Below, piece after piece: positions 1 to 7,577 of a stretch of DNA of 64,000 nucleotides (position 1 is its first letter; each line of letters starts with the position of its first letter). A program made the position numbers and the translations under genes. The notes under the pieces are model-generated. The model had not been told where the DNA came from and made no database searches. It saw nothing but the letters and a program-made list of their open reading frames with translations. This stretch comes from Marinoscillum furvescens DSM 4134 (GTDB taxonomy: Bacteria > Bacteroidota > Bacteroidia > Cytophagales > Cyclobacteriaceae): the NCBI RefSeq assembly GCF_003386095.1, contig NZ_QREG01000001.1:372001-436000 (forward strand), given 5' to 3'.

Positions 1-4
1 ACAG

Positions 5-919
5 ATGAACTACCAACAGGTCATTGAAAGCGTATTTGAAGCGGTAGCCAAAGAAAACCTTCGAGGTAAACTAGCAGACTATATTCCTGAGTTGGCGCGT
101 GTAAACCACGAGCTTTTTGGCGTATGCCTGGTAGATCGCCAGGGCAATACCTATCAATATGGCGACTCTCAGACAGCATTTAGCATACAAAGTATCTCCA
201 AGGCTCACACACTCACCATGGTGTACTCCGACCTGGCAGCGGACCTTTGGAAGCGTGTCAATGTAGAGCCCTCCGGCAACCCCTTCAATAATCTGGCGCA
301 GTTGGAGTATGAAAATGGTATACCCAGAAATCCCTTCATCAACTCTGGAGCACTGGTAACCACTGATGCGCTCATGTCCATGCATGCGGAACCTAAAGAA
401 GCTATTCACCAATTTATCAAAGGCATGACCGGTGGTGAAGATGTATCTGCCAATAAGGCTGTACAGGAGTCTGAGCTGGAATGCGCCGATCGCAACCGAG
501 CAGTGGCACACCTACTGAAATCGTACAACAACCTACACAACGATGTGGAGGAGCTGATGGAGGTCTACACCTATCACTGCGCACTGGAAATGAACTGCGA
601 ACAACTGGCCAAATCATTTCTCTACCTCGCCAACCATGGCCACTGCATCTACACAAATAGACAGGTGCTCGACCGTGGACTTACTAAAAGGATCAATGCA
701 CTCATGCTGACTTGTGGGTTTTATGATGAAGCGGGAGAGTTTGCTTTTAAAGTAGGTCTGGCAGGAAAAAGTGGGGTAGGTGGTGGAGTCATCGCGGTAT
801 TACCCGGAGAATTTAGCATCGCTGTTTACAGTCCAGAGCTCAACGAAAAAGGCAACCCAGTAAAGGCCCTGCGCTTTCTAGAGCTGCTAACTACCGATAT
901 GGGCATTTCGCTTTTTTAA
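5..919 (+). CDS. glsA: glutaminase (GlsA family)
   Basis: Serine-dependent glutaminase, hydrolysing L-glutamine to glutamate and ammonia in the cytoplasm. The 304 residues match the usual family length. The catalytic Ser-x-x-Lys motif is visible as QSISK (Ser63, Lys66), followed by the family blocks EPSGNPFN and NPFINSGAL and the late glycine-rich block GKSGVGGG. There is no signal peptide. The ATG lies 4 bases from the window edge, so upstream context cannot be seen, but the N-terminus (MNYQQVIESV) looks like a normal family start. No co-directional partner is visible; the next gene begins 70 bases downstream. Confidence 0.95.
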   Translation: MNYQQVIESVFEAVAKENLRGKLADYIPELARVNHELFGVCLVDRQGNTYQYGDSQTAFSIQSISKAHTLTMVYSDLAADLWKRVNVEPSGNPFNNLAQLEYENGIPRNPFINSGALVTTDALMSMHAEPKEAIHQFIKGMTGGEDVSANKAVQESELECADRNRAVAHLLKSYNNLHNDVEELMEVYTYHCALEMNCEQLAKSFLYLANHGHCIYTNRQVLDRGLTKRINALMLTCGFYDEAGEFAFKVGLAGKSGVGGGVIAVLPGEFSIAVYSPELNEKGNPVKALRFLELLTTDMGISLF

Positions 920-989
920 GAAGTTGATACAATTACCGCCTTCCTTAAAAGCAGAATTCATACGTTATTCGTAATTTGCATCAAAGCCA

Positions 990-1862
990 ATGACTATGCA
1001 TCAATCAATCACCACCCTGGCAGCCAGCATACTCCTATCTGTATCTGCCCTATCTCAGAGCCTGGCCGACTACTACCCCACTGCTACTCACCAGGTAGTA
1101 GAGCACACCTACTACAGTCTGGAATACAGCGAACCACACGAGCAGGCCAAGTGGGTAATTTACTTTGCAGGAGTGGATGGGGATACCGAACGTAGCGACA
1201 ACTTCAGAGAAGACCCACTGGTCAGCAGCCAATCAGCCACTTTGGACGACTACAAGGCGTCCGGCTATGACCGGGGACACCTGGCTCCAGCCGGAGACAT
1301 GGACTTTAACACCACCGCGATGCGTGAGTCCTTTTATATGTCCAACATGAGCCCTCAAAAGCCGGGGTTTAACAGGGGTATTTGGAAAAGCCTAGAGGCG
1401 CTCACCCGCACCTGGGCCATCAATGCCAACTCCCCGAACGACGTAATCATTACTGGTCCCATACTTACAGAGTCCTGTGGACAAATTGGCCAGAATGTAA
1501 CCGTCCCGTGTGCTTACTACAAAATCTATGTGGACCTCAGCCGCAAAAAAGCCATAGGGTTTGTACTTCCCAACGAATCGTCTTCCCTTCCACTAGAATC
1601 GTTTGTGCACTCTATTGACGAGATAGAAGTAATGACAGGCATTGATTTCTTTCACCTGCTAGATGACACTCTAGAGGCAGATTTTGAAGACGATGAAAAC
1701 ATTGGCGATTGGAACTGGGACCCTGAATTGCAACAAAATAATAACAGCACTCTACCTGAACCTACCGATCTACCCACACAGCAATGCAAAGCATTGACCC
1801 AATCAGGGAAGCAGTGCAGCCGAAAAGCAGGCACTACCGGGTATTGCTGGCAACATGACTAG
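990..1862 (+). CDS. exported DNA/RNA non-specific endonuclease with C-terminal Cys/His finger
   Basis: A ββα-metal nuclease of the NUC1/EndA family, expected to cut DNA and RNA outside the cytoplasm. An N-terminal hydrophobic stretch (about residues 5-25) looks like a signal peptide. The DRGH motif (Asp94-His97, His97 being the general base of the family) is followed by the Mg-binding asparagine region NMSPQKPGFN. After the nuclease domain comes an acidic linker (about 225-255) and a terminal motif with Cys266, Cys276, Cys286 and His289, resembling the small DUF5763-like zinc-binding finger. That finger is an unusual addition to a secreted nuclease. The stop codon overlaps the stop of the convergent kinase gene by four bases (CTAG). 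Confidence 0.88.
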   Translation: MTMHQSITTLAASILLSVSALSQSLADYYPTATHQVVEHTYYSLEYSEPHEQAKWVIYFAGVDGDTERSDNFREDPLVSSQSATLDDYKASGYDRGHLAPAGDMDFNTTAMRESFYMSNMSPQKPGFNRGIWKSLEALTRTWAINANSPNDVIITGPILTESCGQIGQNVTVPCAYYKIYVDLSRKKAIGFVLPNESSSLPLESFVHSIDEIEVMTGIDFFHLLDDTLEADFEDDENIGDWNWDPELQQNNNSTLPEPTDLPTQQCKALTQSGKQCSRKAGTTGYCWQHD

Positions 1863-3784
1863 GCAATACCTGATAAAAAGCTTTCCAAATCAGTATCTCC
1901 AGACAGCTTGAGTTTTTTGCGGAGACGGTAGCGTTTGGTCTCCACACCCCGAATAGACAGATTCATGAGTTCTGCAATCTCTTTGGACGTAAGCTCCATC
2001 ATTACCAACCGGCAGAGGTAGATATCTTCTGCACTCAAACGACTATTGATTTGTTTGAGTCGCTTGTAAAACTCATCCTTTGTGGTTTCTACACGTTCAT
2101 CCAGCTTAGCCCAGTCACGTTCTTTGTGCAGTTGCTGATTGACTCGCGATAGCAGCTGAGCAACAGCTGCCGGGTCTGGATGCTTCTTTAATGACTCCAG
2201 GTCTTGCTGCAAACTAGACAGGAAAGTCTGCACACTTTTAGATTTCATGGTATGAAAAACCTTTTTTTGATCCACACCAGTACCTTTATTCACATCCACC
2301 CTGGTCATGGCTTTTTCCAGGTTCGAAAGCCAAAAATGGTACGCCTGTTCGCATGAAGCCCGGTTTAGCGTAGGCTCAAAAGTCATATAAGGCGCTACCT
2401 GCCCCAGAGCCTCTTCCAAATCCTGATAGATACCAGCACCCACGCCAGAAGCTTTGGCTGCACCTATAGCACCAGTGGTTTCTACCACCTCTATACTGCA
2501 GTCTAGCAAAGAAGCAATGGTAGTGGAAAAAATCTCCGACTGGAACATATTGTCATTCCCTACCCTCAGGGTACTTACCTCCAGCCCCATATCCTTGAGT
2601 AGGTTGATACCATATACAAATGAAAAAGCCACTCCCTCTAAAGCAGCTCGGTACATGTGCGCTCGCGTGTGGCGATTAAACTGCAGATTGATAACCTGAG
2701 AATTGATGTTTTTATTTTCTAATATGCGCTCTGCACCATTTCCAAAAGGCAGTATACACAAGCCATCAGAACCAATAGGAATGCTGGCAGACATTCGCTC
2801 CATGTCGTCATATTTCCTACCACTCAGCGCCACCTGATGTTTCATCCAGGAGTATTGCATGCCCGCACCATTGATGCATAGCAGAACACCTATTCGCTCA
2901 TTGTCTACTGTGTAGTTGGCATGCGCAAAAGCATTGACTCTAGACTTCTCATCAAATCGAGGCTTATCCACCACACCATATACTACCCCAGAGGTACCGC
3001 AAGTTGCAGCCATTTCTCCTGGGTTTACCACATTGAGCGAAAGCGCGTTATTTGGTTGGTCTCCAGCCCGATAGGTAACAGAGATACCTTCTGGCAACCC
3101 GGTATATTCCGAGGCCTCACGGGTGACATAGCCCTGCACATCAAAGGCCCCAATTACTTCTGGAACAAGTTTATGATTAAGCTCAAAATAATCCAGTACT
3201 TCCCAGGCTATGTCTTTGGATTTGAAATCCCAAAGAATGCCTTCTGACAGCCCTGAAATAGTTGTGTAGATATTGTCTGTCAGCTGCATAGAGATGTAAT
3301 CGCCAGGCAGTAAAAACTTATACGCTGACTCGTAGGCTTCAGGCTCGTGATCTTTAACCCATTTCAGCTTTGAAGCTGTAAAGTTCCCCGGGGAGTTTAG
3401 GCAGCTACCCAAACAATACTGAAACCCCAGATCTTCAAATGCTTTGTCGCCAATGGATACTGCGCGGCTGTCACACCAAATAATGGCTGGACGCAAAGGT
3501 CTTTTTTGCTCATTGATGAGCACCAGGCCGTGCATCTGATAGCTAAGCCCTACACTTTTTATCTCCTTGCGATCGATGGACACTGACGTCAGTAGTTTCT
3601 TGGTGGCAAAGCACAGATTTTGCCACCACAGCTCTGGCTGCTGCTCAGCCCAGCCTGATTGGCGGCTAATCATATCCATTTCGGTTTCCGGATATTGTAC
3701 CACCTTCACCGTTTGGTGTGTACGGGCATCTACCAAAGCCGCTTTGATAGACGAACTACCTATGTCATACCCTATGAGATACAT
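1859..3784 (-). CDS. FGGY-family sugar kinase (xylulokinase-like) fused to a LuxR-type HTH domain
   Basis: Residues 1-about 495 form a complete FGGY carbohydrate kinase most like xylulokinase: ATP-binding start GYDIGSSS (Asp7), substrate block SYQMHG, WCDSRA, LLPGDY, and the catalytic-base region RAGDQPNNAL (Asp242). A further 145 residues follow in the same frame: a helical, charged segment (about 510-580) and a LuxR/GerE-type HTH (about 582-636) containing SKEIAELMNLS and VETKRYRLRKKL. That tail resembles the cytoplasmic C-termini of Bacteroidota LuxR-type regulators. The protein is 641 residues against about 490 for ordinary xylulokinases. It could be a kinase whose substrate state controls DNA binding, but this is inferred; the sugar is unproven. 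It lies 39 bases after the amidohydrolase gene. Confidence 0.88.
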   Translation of the reverse strand: MYLIGYDIGSSSIKAALVDARTHQTVKVVQYPETEMDMISRQSGWAEQQPELWWQNLCFATKKLLTSVSIDRKEIKSVGLSYQMHGLVLINEQKRPLRPAIIWCDSRAVSIGDKAFEDLGFQYCLGSCLNSPGNFTASKLKWVKDHEPEAYESAYKFLLPGDYISMQLTDNIYTTISGLSEGILWDFKSKDIAWEVLDYFELNHKLVPEVIGAFDVQGYVTREASEYTGLPEGISVTYRAGDQPNNALSLNVVNPGEMAATCGTSGVVYGVVDKPRFDEKSRVNAFAHANYTVDNERIGVLLCINGAGMQYSWMKHQVALSGRKYDDMERMSASIPIGSDGLCILPFGNGAERILENKNINSQVINLQFNRHTRAHMYRAALEGVAFSFVYGINLLKDMGLEVSTLRVGNDNMFQSEIFSTTIASLLDCSIEVVETTGAIGAAKASGVGAGIYQDLEEALGQVAPYMTFEPTLNRASCEQAYHFWLSNLEKAMTRVDVNKGTGVDQKKVFHTMKSKSVQTFLSSLQQDLESLKKHPDPAAVAQLLSRVNQQLHKERDWAKLDERVETTKDEFYKRLKQINSRLSAEDIYLCRLVMMELTSKEIAELMNLSIRGVETKRYRLRKKLKLSGDTDLESFLSGIA

Positions 3785-3823
3785 CTTACGCCAAAGCTAC
3801 GCCAAACGCCCTCAATGTTGACC

Positions 3824-4948
3824 TTACTGCGGAAACAAATCCCTATTCAACCCCGGAATAATTCGCAATGCATTTTTATAATAGACTTTCTTGAGTACTT
3901 CATCTGGTAAGTTGAGTCCGTACATCCGCCAAAAGGCATGGTACTTTTTGTAGTATGGAAAGTACTCATCGGCTGTTTCCAATACTCTAAAATAGGTGTA
4001 AAACTCTTCGGGGTTGTAAGCATCTTTGGCAAAAAGAATGCGGTCCTGATACTTTTCAAAAAATGCTCTGGCAAACCTGGGATGTCTGCCCAACTCGGCA
4101 ATCACGGCGCCTATTCCTACGTTTACATTGGGATAAGTATCCAAATGTACTGCCAATACCCCCAGGTCATTGGCCATCCACCCCATGTGGGCGTTTACAA
4201 AGGTGGTATTCGGATGGCTCGCAAAGACTCGATGCTGCTCGGCAATGATTTGCTCCCATGGAGCCGGATCTGTGGCCGATCGCTTTCTTCTGGGCTTGAG
4301 TTTCAATTCTAGCCAACGCTCATTTTTCTCATCATGCGGCTCCCAAAACGACTTAGGGTCTGCTGAATGTATCAGGACTGGAATCCCCAGCTCTCCACAC
4401 TTGGCCCATATAGGGTCTAACCTCGGGTCATCTACAGGCACTCTATTACCGTCCACATCATTTATGCCCATGCCCAGGCTTTTGTATATCTTAAGCCCCA
4501 CAGCTCCGTTTTCCACATCTTCTTCGAGCTGTCGTACAGCTTTTTTGGTCCATCCTTTAGTACCTATGTCTTTAAACGACACATTAGTAAACACTGCAAT
4601 TCGCCCAGGAGCTTCGCCTTCTATACGCCTTACCATCCCAGCCAGGTATTCCTGACTACCAATATCACCCGCTTCCCGATCATAGCCCCTACCACTAAGA
4701 TTGACCATTACCGCCATATTCAGCTCATCCATTTCTTCCTCTATTTTGGCAATTTTTTCTTTTGTGAGGTTCCACTGATGACTGTGTACATCTATAAATG
4801 GATATTTCGCTTTTGTTATGGGGTTTTCAGGAACCACGAGCGTAGATGTGGGGTCATAGCTCTCAAAATCCATAGTAGGTGTTTGTTCTTGAGCATATCC
4901 TACCAAAACGGCCATTGACATGGCGGCAATCAAAAATTTTCTCATCAT
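3824..4948 (-). CDS. exported amidohydrolase (amidohydrolase_2 / TIM-barrel metal-dependent hydrolase)
   Basis: Metal-dependent hydrolase or decarboxylase-like enzyme of the amidohydrolase_2 family. A signal peptide covers about residues 1-20 (cleavage near Ala-Gln-Glu). Metal-binding features of the TIM-barrel fold are visible: the HxH in FIDVHSHQW, a lysine in VGLKIYKSLG, the histidines in LIHSAD and NAHMGW, and the late aspartate in LFAKDAYNP. The exact substrate cannot be read from sequence; relatives act on small carboxylated or lactone compounds. It sits 39 bases upstream of the kinase-HTH gene on the same strand, so the two may be co-transcribed. Two ATGs are adjacent at the start. Confidence 0.82.
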   Translation of the reverse strand: MMRKFLIAAMSMAVLVGYAQEQTPTMDFESYDPTSTLVVPENPITKAKYPFIDVHSHQWNLTKEKIAKIEEEMDELNMAVMVNLSGRGYDREAGDIGSQEYLAGMVRRIEGEAPGRIAVFTNVSFKDIGTKGWTKKAVRQLEEDVENGAVGLKIYKSLGMGINDVDGNRVPVDDPRLDPIWAKCGELGIPVLIHSADPKSFWEPHDEKNERWLELKLKPRRKRSATDPAPWEQIIAEQHRVFASHPNTTFVNAHMGWMANDLGVLAVHLDTYPNVNVGIGAVIAELGRHPRFARAFFEKYQDRILFAKDAYNPEEFYTYFRVLETADEYFPYYKKYHAFWRMYGLNLPDEVLKKVYYKNALRIIPGLNRDLFPQ

Positions 4949-5043
4949 AAATCGATTAGCTTTTCACTCACAAACCAAGTATACGCAGGCTTGTGATCAA
5001 AGGTGGTTTTAAAGCTAATAAAAAATTGGACTGGCTATAAACG

Positions 5044-5072
5044 AAAAAAGCCACCCCAAAATTGGAGTGGCT
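5044..5072 (-). terminator. rho-independent terminator of the coiled-coil lipoprotein gene
   Basis: An inverted repeat AGCCACYCCA / TGGRGTGGCT is followed on the minus strand by a run of T (A run at 5044-5049 on the plus strand). It lies 27 bases beyond the stop of the 5099-5530 gene. Confidence 0.8.
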
Positions 5073-5098
5073 AAGTTACCGCTGGTTCCGGTTACTGG

Positions 5099-5530
5099 TT
5101 ATGAGTTAAAAGCCTGTTCTATTTCGTTACCGAGCTCTTCCAGGGACTCCTCTACATCTTCTGAAGTATCTTCAGCGAACTCCTTGGTATCGTGCCAAGC
5201 CTGTTTAGTGGAGTTTTCCACTTTATCGATAGCTCTCTCGAGATCGTCAGCTTTTTCGTCCAGATCATCTTTTACTTCCTCAAGACGTGCTTTGTTCTCG
5301 TCATTTGCATCCTCTATTTTATCTTCGAGATTGTCAATTTCTGACTCTACATCGAGCTTCATTTCTTCCAGCTCGTTTTTCAATTCGTCTCTTTTGTCTT
5401 CAAAATCATCCTGCAGCTCACTCAATTCACGATTGTCAGAACGATTTTGATTTCCATCACATGCTACCACCATAGTGGCAATCATTGCTATCCCGAATAT
5501 GTGTGCTAAGGTTTTCATGGTCGATTTCAT
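5099..5530 (-). CDS. coiled-coil lipoprotein, unknown function
   Basis: A 143-residue protein with a signal sequence ending in a lipobox-like VVAC, so probably a lipoprotein. Nearly all of the mature chain is a highly charged Glu/Asp/Lys heptad-like coiled coil. The pattern resembles small envelope lipoproteins and apolipoprotein-like stress proteins, but no family assignment is safe. Either Met1 or Met5 could be the start; Met5 gives the more typical signal peptide. It has its own terminator and no close operon partner. Its neighbour across the intergenic region is a PspC-type envelope stress pair, which fits an envelope role by inference only. Confidence 0.7.
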   Translation of the reverse strand: MKSTMKTLAHIFGIAMIATMVVACDGNQNRSDNRELSELQDDFEDKRDELKNELEEMKLDVESEIDNLEDKIEDANDENKARLEEVKDDLDEKADDLERAIDKVENSTKQAWHDTKEFAEDTSEDVEESLEELGNEIEQAFNS

Positions 5531-5809
5531 AGTTTATCAAATTTTATTGTTAGCTATGCCATCCTACATGTAATTATCGTTCCACAATCCCATCTTATTG
5601 TTTATCAGTACTTTACGATTTTTAAGCAATAGCTAAAACTCCCAAATTGAGATTATTTTTCTTAAAATGGTATGATAACTTTCTTTAGAAGTGTCCGCTC
5701 AGGTGTACACCATGTGATCGAAAAGTGTGCGATTGTGAACGCATACGGACACCTATAAAACCAGAAAAATTCCTATACTACTGTATACTAGATAGTTACA
5801 GTTTTTGGC
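5531..5809. promoter_or_regulatory. 279-base divergent intergenic region with nested dyads
   Basis: This is the longest non-coding stretch in the window, between the divergent coiled-coil lipoprotein and the PspC-associated pair. It is AT-rich apart from a block at 5691-5752. There GTGTCCG (5691-5697) is inverted at 5746-5752 (CGGACAC), with a perfect palindrome GGTGTACACC inside (5702-5711) and shorter dyads around GATCG/CGATT and TGCG/CGCA. No T run follows, so it looks more like an operator or a structured leader than a terminator. I see no RNA gene here. Confidence 0.4.
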
Positions 5810-6112
5810 ATGAGCCTTGTCAATAAAATGATCGTTATGCTACTTAAAAACTCTAACCTTAAAGGCGGACTTGCCAAAACACTACTGATCATTATAGGAG
5901 TAATCATAGCTCTCCTGATGACTCTCGGTAGACCTCTTTTTATGGCAGAAACTCTCGCCACTCCTCAAGTACCGAGTGAACCACAGCCAGTGGCTCAAAA
6001 AACCACACCAGTAGCCGAACGCCAGATAGCAACACAGCCAATAGAGCTAAACTCAGCTACGAGGATGTTTCATATCTTTACGAATCATCTACCGTACCTC
6101 AACAATAAATAA
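5810..6112 (+). CDS. small single-pass membrane protein upstream of the PspC gene
   Basis: A 100-residue protein with one strong transmembrane segment (about residues 20-42) and a Pro/Gln/Thr-rich outer region. The stop is two bases before the ATG of the PspC-domain gene, so the two are probably translated together. I do not recognise a family. Position suggests a partner in the same envelope-stress function. The start is uncertain: an in-frame ATG at 5828 is also possible, since no clear ribosome site separates them. Confidence 0.6.
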   Translation: MSLVNKMIVMLLKNSNLKGGLAKTLLIIIGVIIALLMTLGRPLFMAETLATPQVPSEPQPVAQKTTPVAERQIATQPIELNSATRMFHIFTNHLPYLNNK

Positions 6113-6114
6113 TT

Positions 6115-6306
6115 ATGAGTAAACGACTTTTTAGATCTAAATCAGACTCCATGCTTGCCGGAGTATGTGGGGGAATTGCTGAGTATTTTGAGCTCGACCC
6201 TACGCTTGTGCGCATCGCTTACATTTTGGTTTCTATATTAAGTGCAGCCTTTCCTGGCTTGCTCGTATACATCATTCTCTGGATAGTAATTCCTGAGCAA
6301 CACTAA
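6115..6306 (+). CDS. PspC-domain envelope stress protein
   Basis: A 63-residue stand-alone PspC domain: basic start KRLFRSKSD, the signature MLAGVCGGIAEYF, then a hydrophobic membrane segment ending LWIVIPEQ. PspC proteins sense or respond to inner-membrane stress in phage-shock-type systems. The usual PspA and PspB partners are not in the window. The stop codon overlaps the stop of the convergent arginase-like gene by four bases (6303-6306). Confidence 0.88.
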   Translation: MSKRLFRSKSDSMLAGVCGGIAEYFELDPTLVRIAYILVSILSAAFPGLLVYIILWIVIPEQH

Positions 6307-7469
6307 ATCATCTTGGAGTAGGTATTGATCCAGCGGGCAGGCACTTCCCCGTTTAAAGCCAATTCATAGTCTGAATAGCTACATGGTATCATTCTGCTCC
6401 GCAAAAACCCTCCAGCTTCCTCTGGGTGTGGGACTTCCATCCACCATTTTTCGGAGATCTTGCTCTTATAAAATTTGATTGACGATGGCTCGCCTCCCAG
6501 AGGCACTTCATAGATCAGGTAATCATTGGAGCGAAAGTTTTTACTGTCTTTGCGGTTATAAAAGCCTTCTATAAAATACCATATCATGGTAGCCAGAACA
6601 AATGCTGACTTACGGTCTTCTGTGTCTTTGGCCACATCATACTCATAGAAGCCAATAGAGCTAAGCTTATCATTTAGTCCAGCATACCAGCACAATTGAC
6701 ATGCTTCTTCTCCGGTAAGCCCGTACACCTTGGAGTCGGTAGCACCAGGACAATAGTGCGCCTGAATAGCGGACAAGTCGAAGGTAAGCATGTCTGCATC
6801 ACGCACTATAGGTTCCAGCTCCTTGATATTTTCTTTGACTACACCCAGTCGTACCGCTTCGAAATACAGTTTTTCTAAAAGCTCTGCTTCTTTTACTTCC
6901 ACCAGGTATGACTGATGCGCCAGATGGTAGTAGCTAAATAAAAAATTCGGATCATGTTTGAATATCCGATGAATATGTGATGCGTTTGGTAAAGGGCCTT
7001 TTGGGTCAGCAAGATCCAGCTTGTTGTCTACGTTCAGTACGGTGATAATTTTTTCGAGGTTTTCATAGGCCTGATACTGACCGATATCCAGATCATGGCT
7101 TCCCCCTATAATGAGCGGCAACACTTCATTTTCCATAAGGTAAGCACACACCTCCTGTAAGCGCTGATAGGTATCTTCTAGCTCTGGGCCATTTCTAAAG
7201 TTGCCCAGATCCACAATTTTCAGGTTTCCAGAACCTTTTTTCAGACCGTAAAAGCTTTTACGAACTTCATCCGCTGAAATACTGATCCCTTGCTGATTGA
7301 CTTTATCAGCTCCTCTAGCCTCTTGTAAACCAATGATTGCAATGTCTTTTTCGTCCACATCAGGCATTTTGTTTTCATTGATGTAGAGAGAATGTGCAAT
7401 GGCCGATGATGGCAACTTGTTAAGTGACACTTCCGGCGAGATCGGATCAAAAAAAAGTTTCAGGTCCAT
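6303..7469 (-). CDS. arginase/formimidoylglutamase-fold protein with missing metal ligands
   Basis: A 388-residue protein of the ureohydrolase (arginase, agmatinase, formimidoylglutamase) fold. The first metal-binding block is present as GGSHD, but the second, normally DAHxD, reads NVDNKLDLAD (the histidine is lysine), and the third, normally DxD, reads FDLSAIQAHYCPG (second Asp is Ser). Two of the six canonical Mn ligands therefore appear lost. It may be a non-catalytic member or use a different metal arrangement. An upstream in-frame TTG at 7487 exists, but the ATG at 7469 gives the natural start. The C-terminal 70 residues (WWMEVP onward) go beyond the usual barrel end. Confidence 0.75.
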   Translation of the reverse strand: MDLKLFFDPISPEVSLNKLPSSAIAHSLYINENKMPDVDEKDIAIIGLQEARGADKVNQQGISISADEVRKSFYGLKKGSGNLKIVDLGNFRNGPELEDTYQRLQEVCAYLMENEVLPLIIGGSHDLDIGQYQAYENLEKIITVLNVDNKLDLADPKGPLPNASHIHRIFKHDPNFLFSYYHLAHQSYLVEVKEAELLEKLYFEAVRLGVVKENIKELEPIVRDADMLTFDLSAIQAHYCPGATDSKVYGLTGEEACQLCWYAGLNDKLSSIGFYEYDVAKDTEDRKSAFVLATMIWYFIEGFYNRKDSKNFRSNDYLIYEVPLGGEPSSIKFYKSKISEKWWMEVPHPEEAGGFLRSRMIPCSYSDYELALNGEVPARWINTYSKMI

Positions 7470-7522
7470 GGGGGTAGGTAGTTTCAAACAAATCTAACCA
7501 AAATGTGGAGTTCAGCAGGCAC

Positions 7523-7547
7523 AAAAAAAGGGTGCACATGGCACCCT
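7523..7547 (-). terminator. terminator of nqrF
   Basis: The stem AGGGTGC / GCACCCT with a 5-base loop is followed on the minus strand by seven T (plus-strand A run 7523-7529). It lies about 30 bases after the nqrF stop. Confidence 0.8.
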
Positions 7548-7577
7548 CCTTTTCTATTTTGTAATAACGTTTAGAGA

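Noticed and set aside
44-5044. Long minus-strand and shifted frames within the first genes
   Set aside because: They lie opposite or out of frame with clearly recognised genes (glutaminase, nuclease, kinase, amidohydrolase) and have no family features.
5691-5752. tRNA-like cloverleaf in the intergenic region
   Set aside because: No T-loop (GTTCRANNC) or acceptor stem with matching arms could be traced; arms are short and nested.
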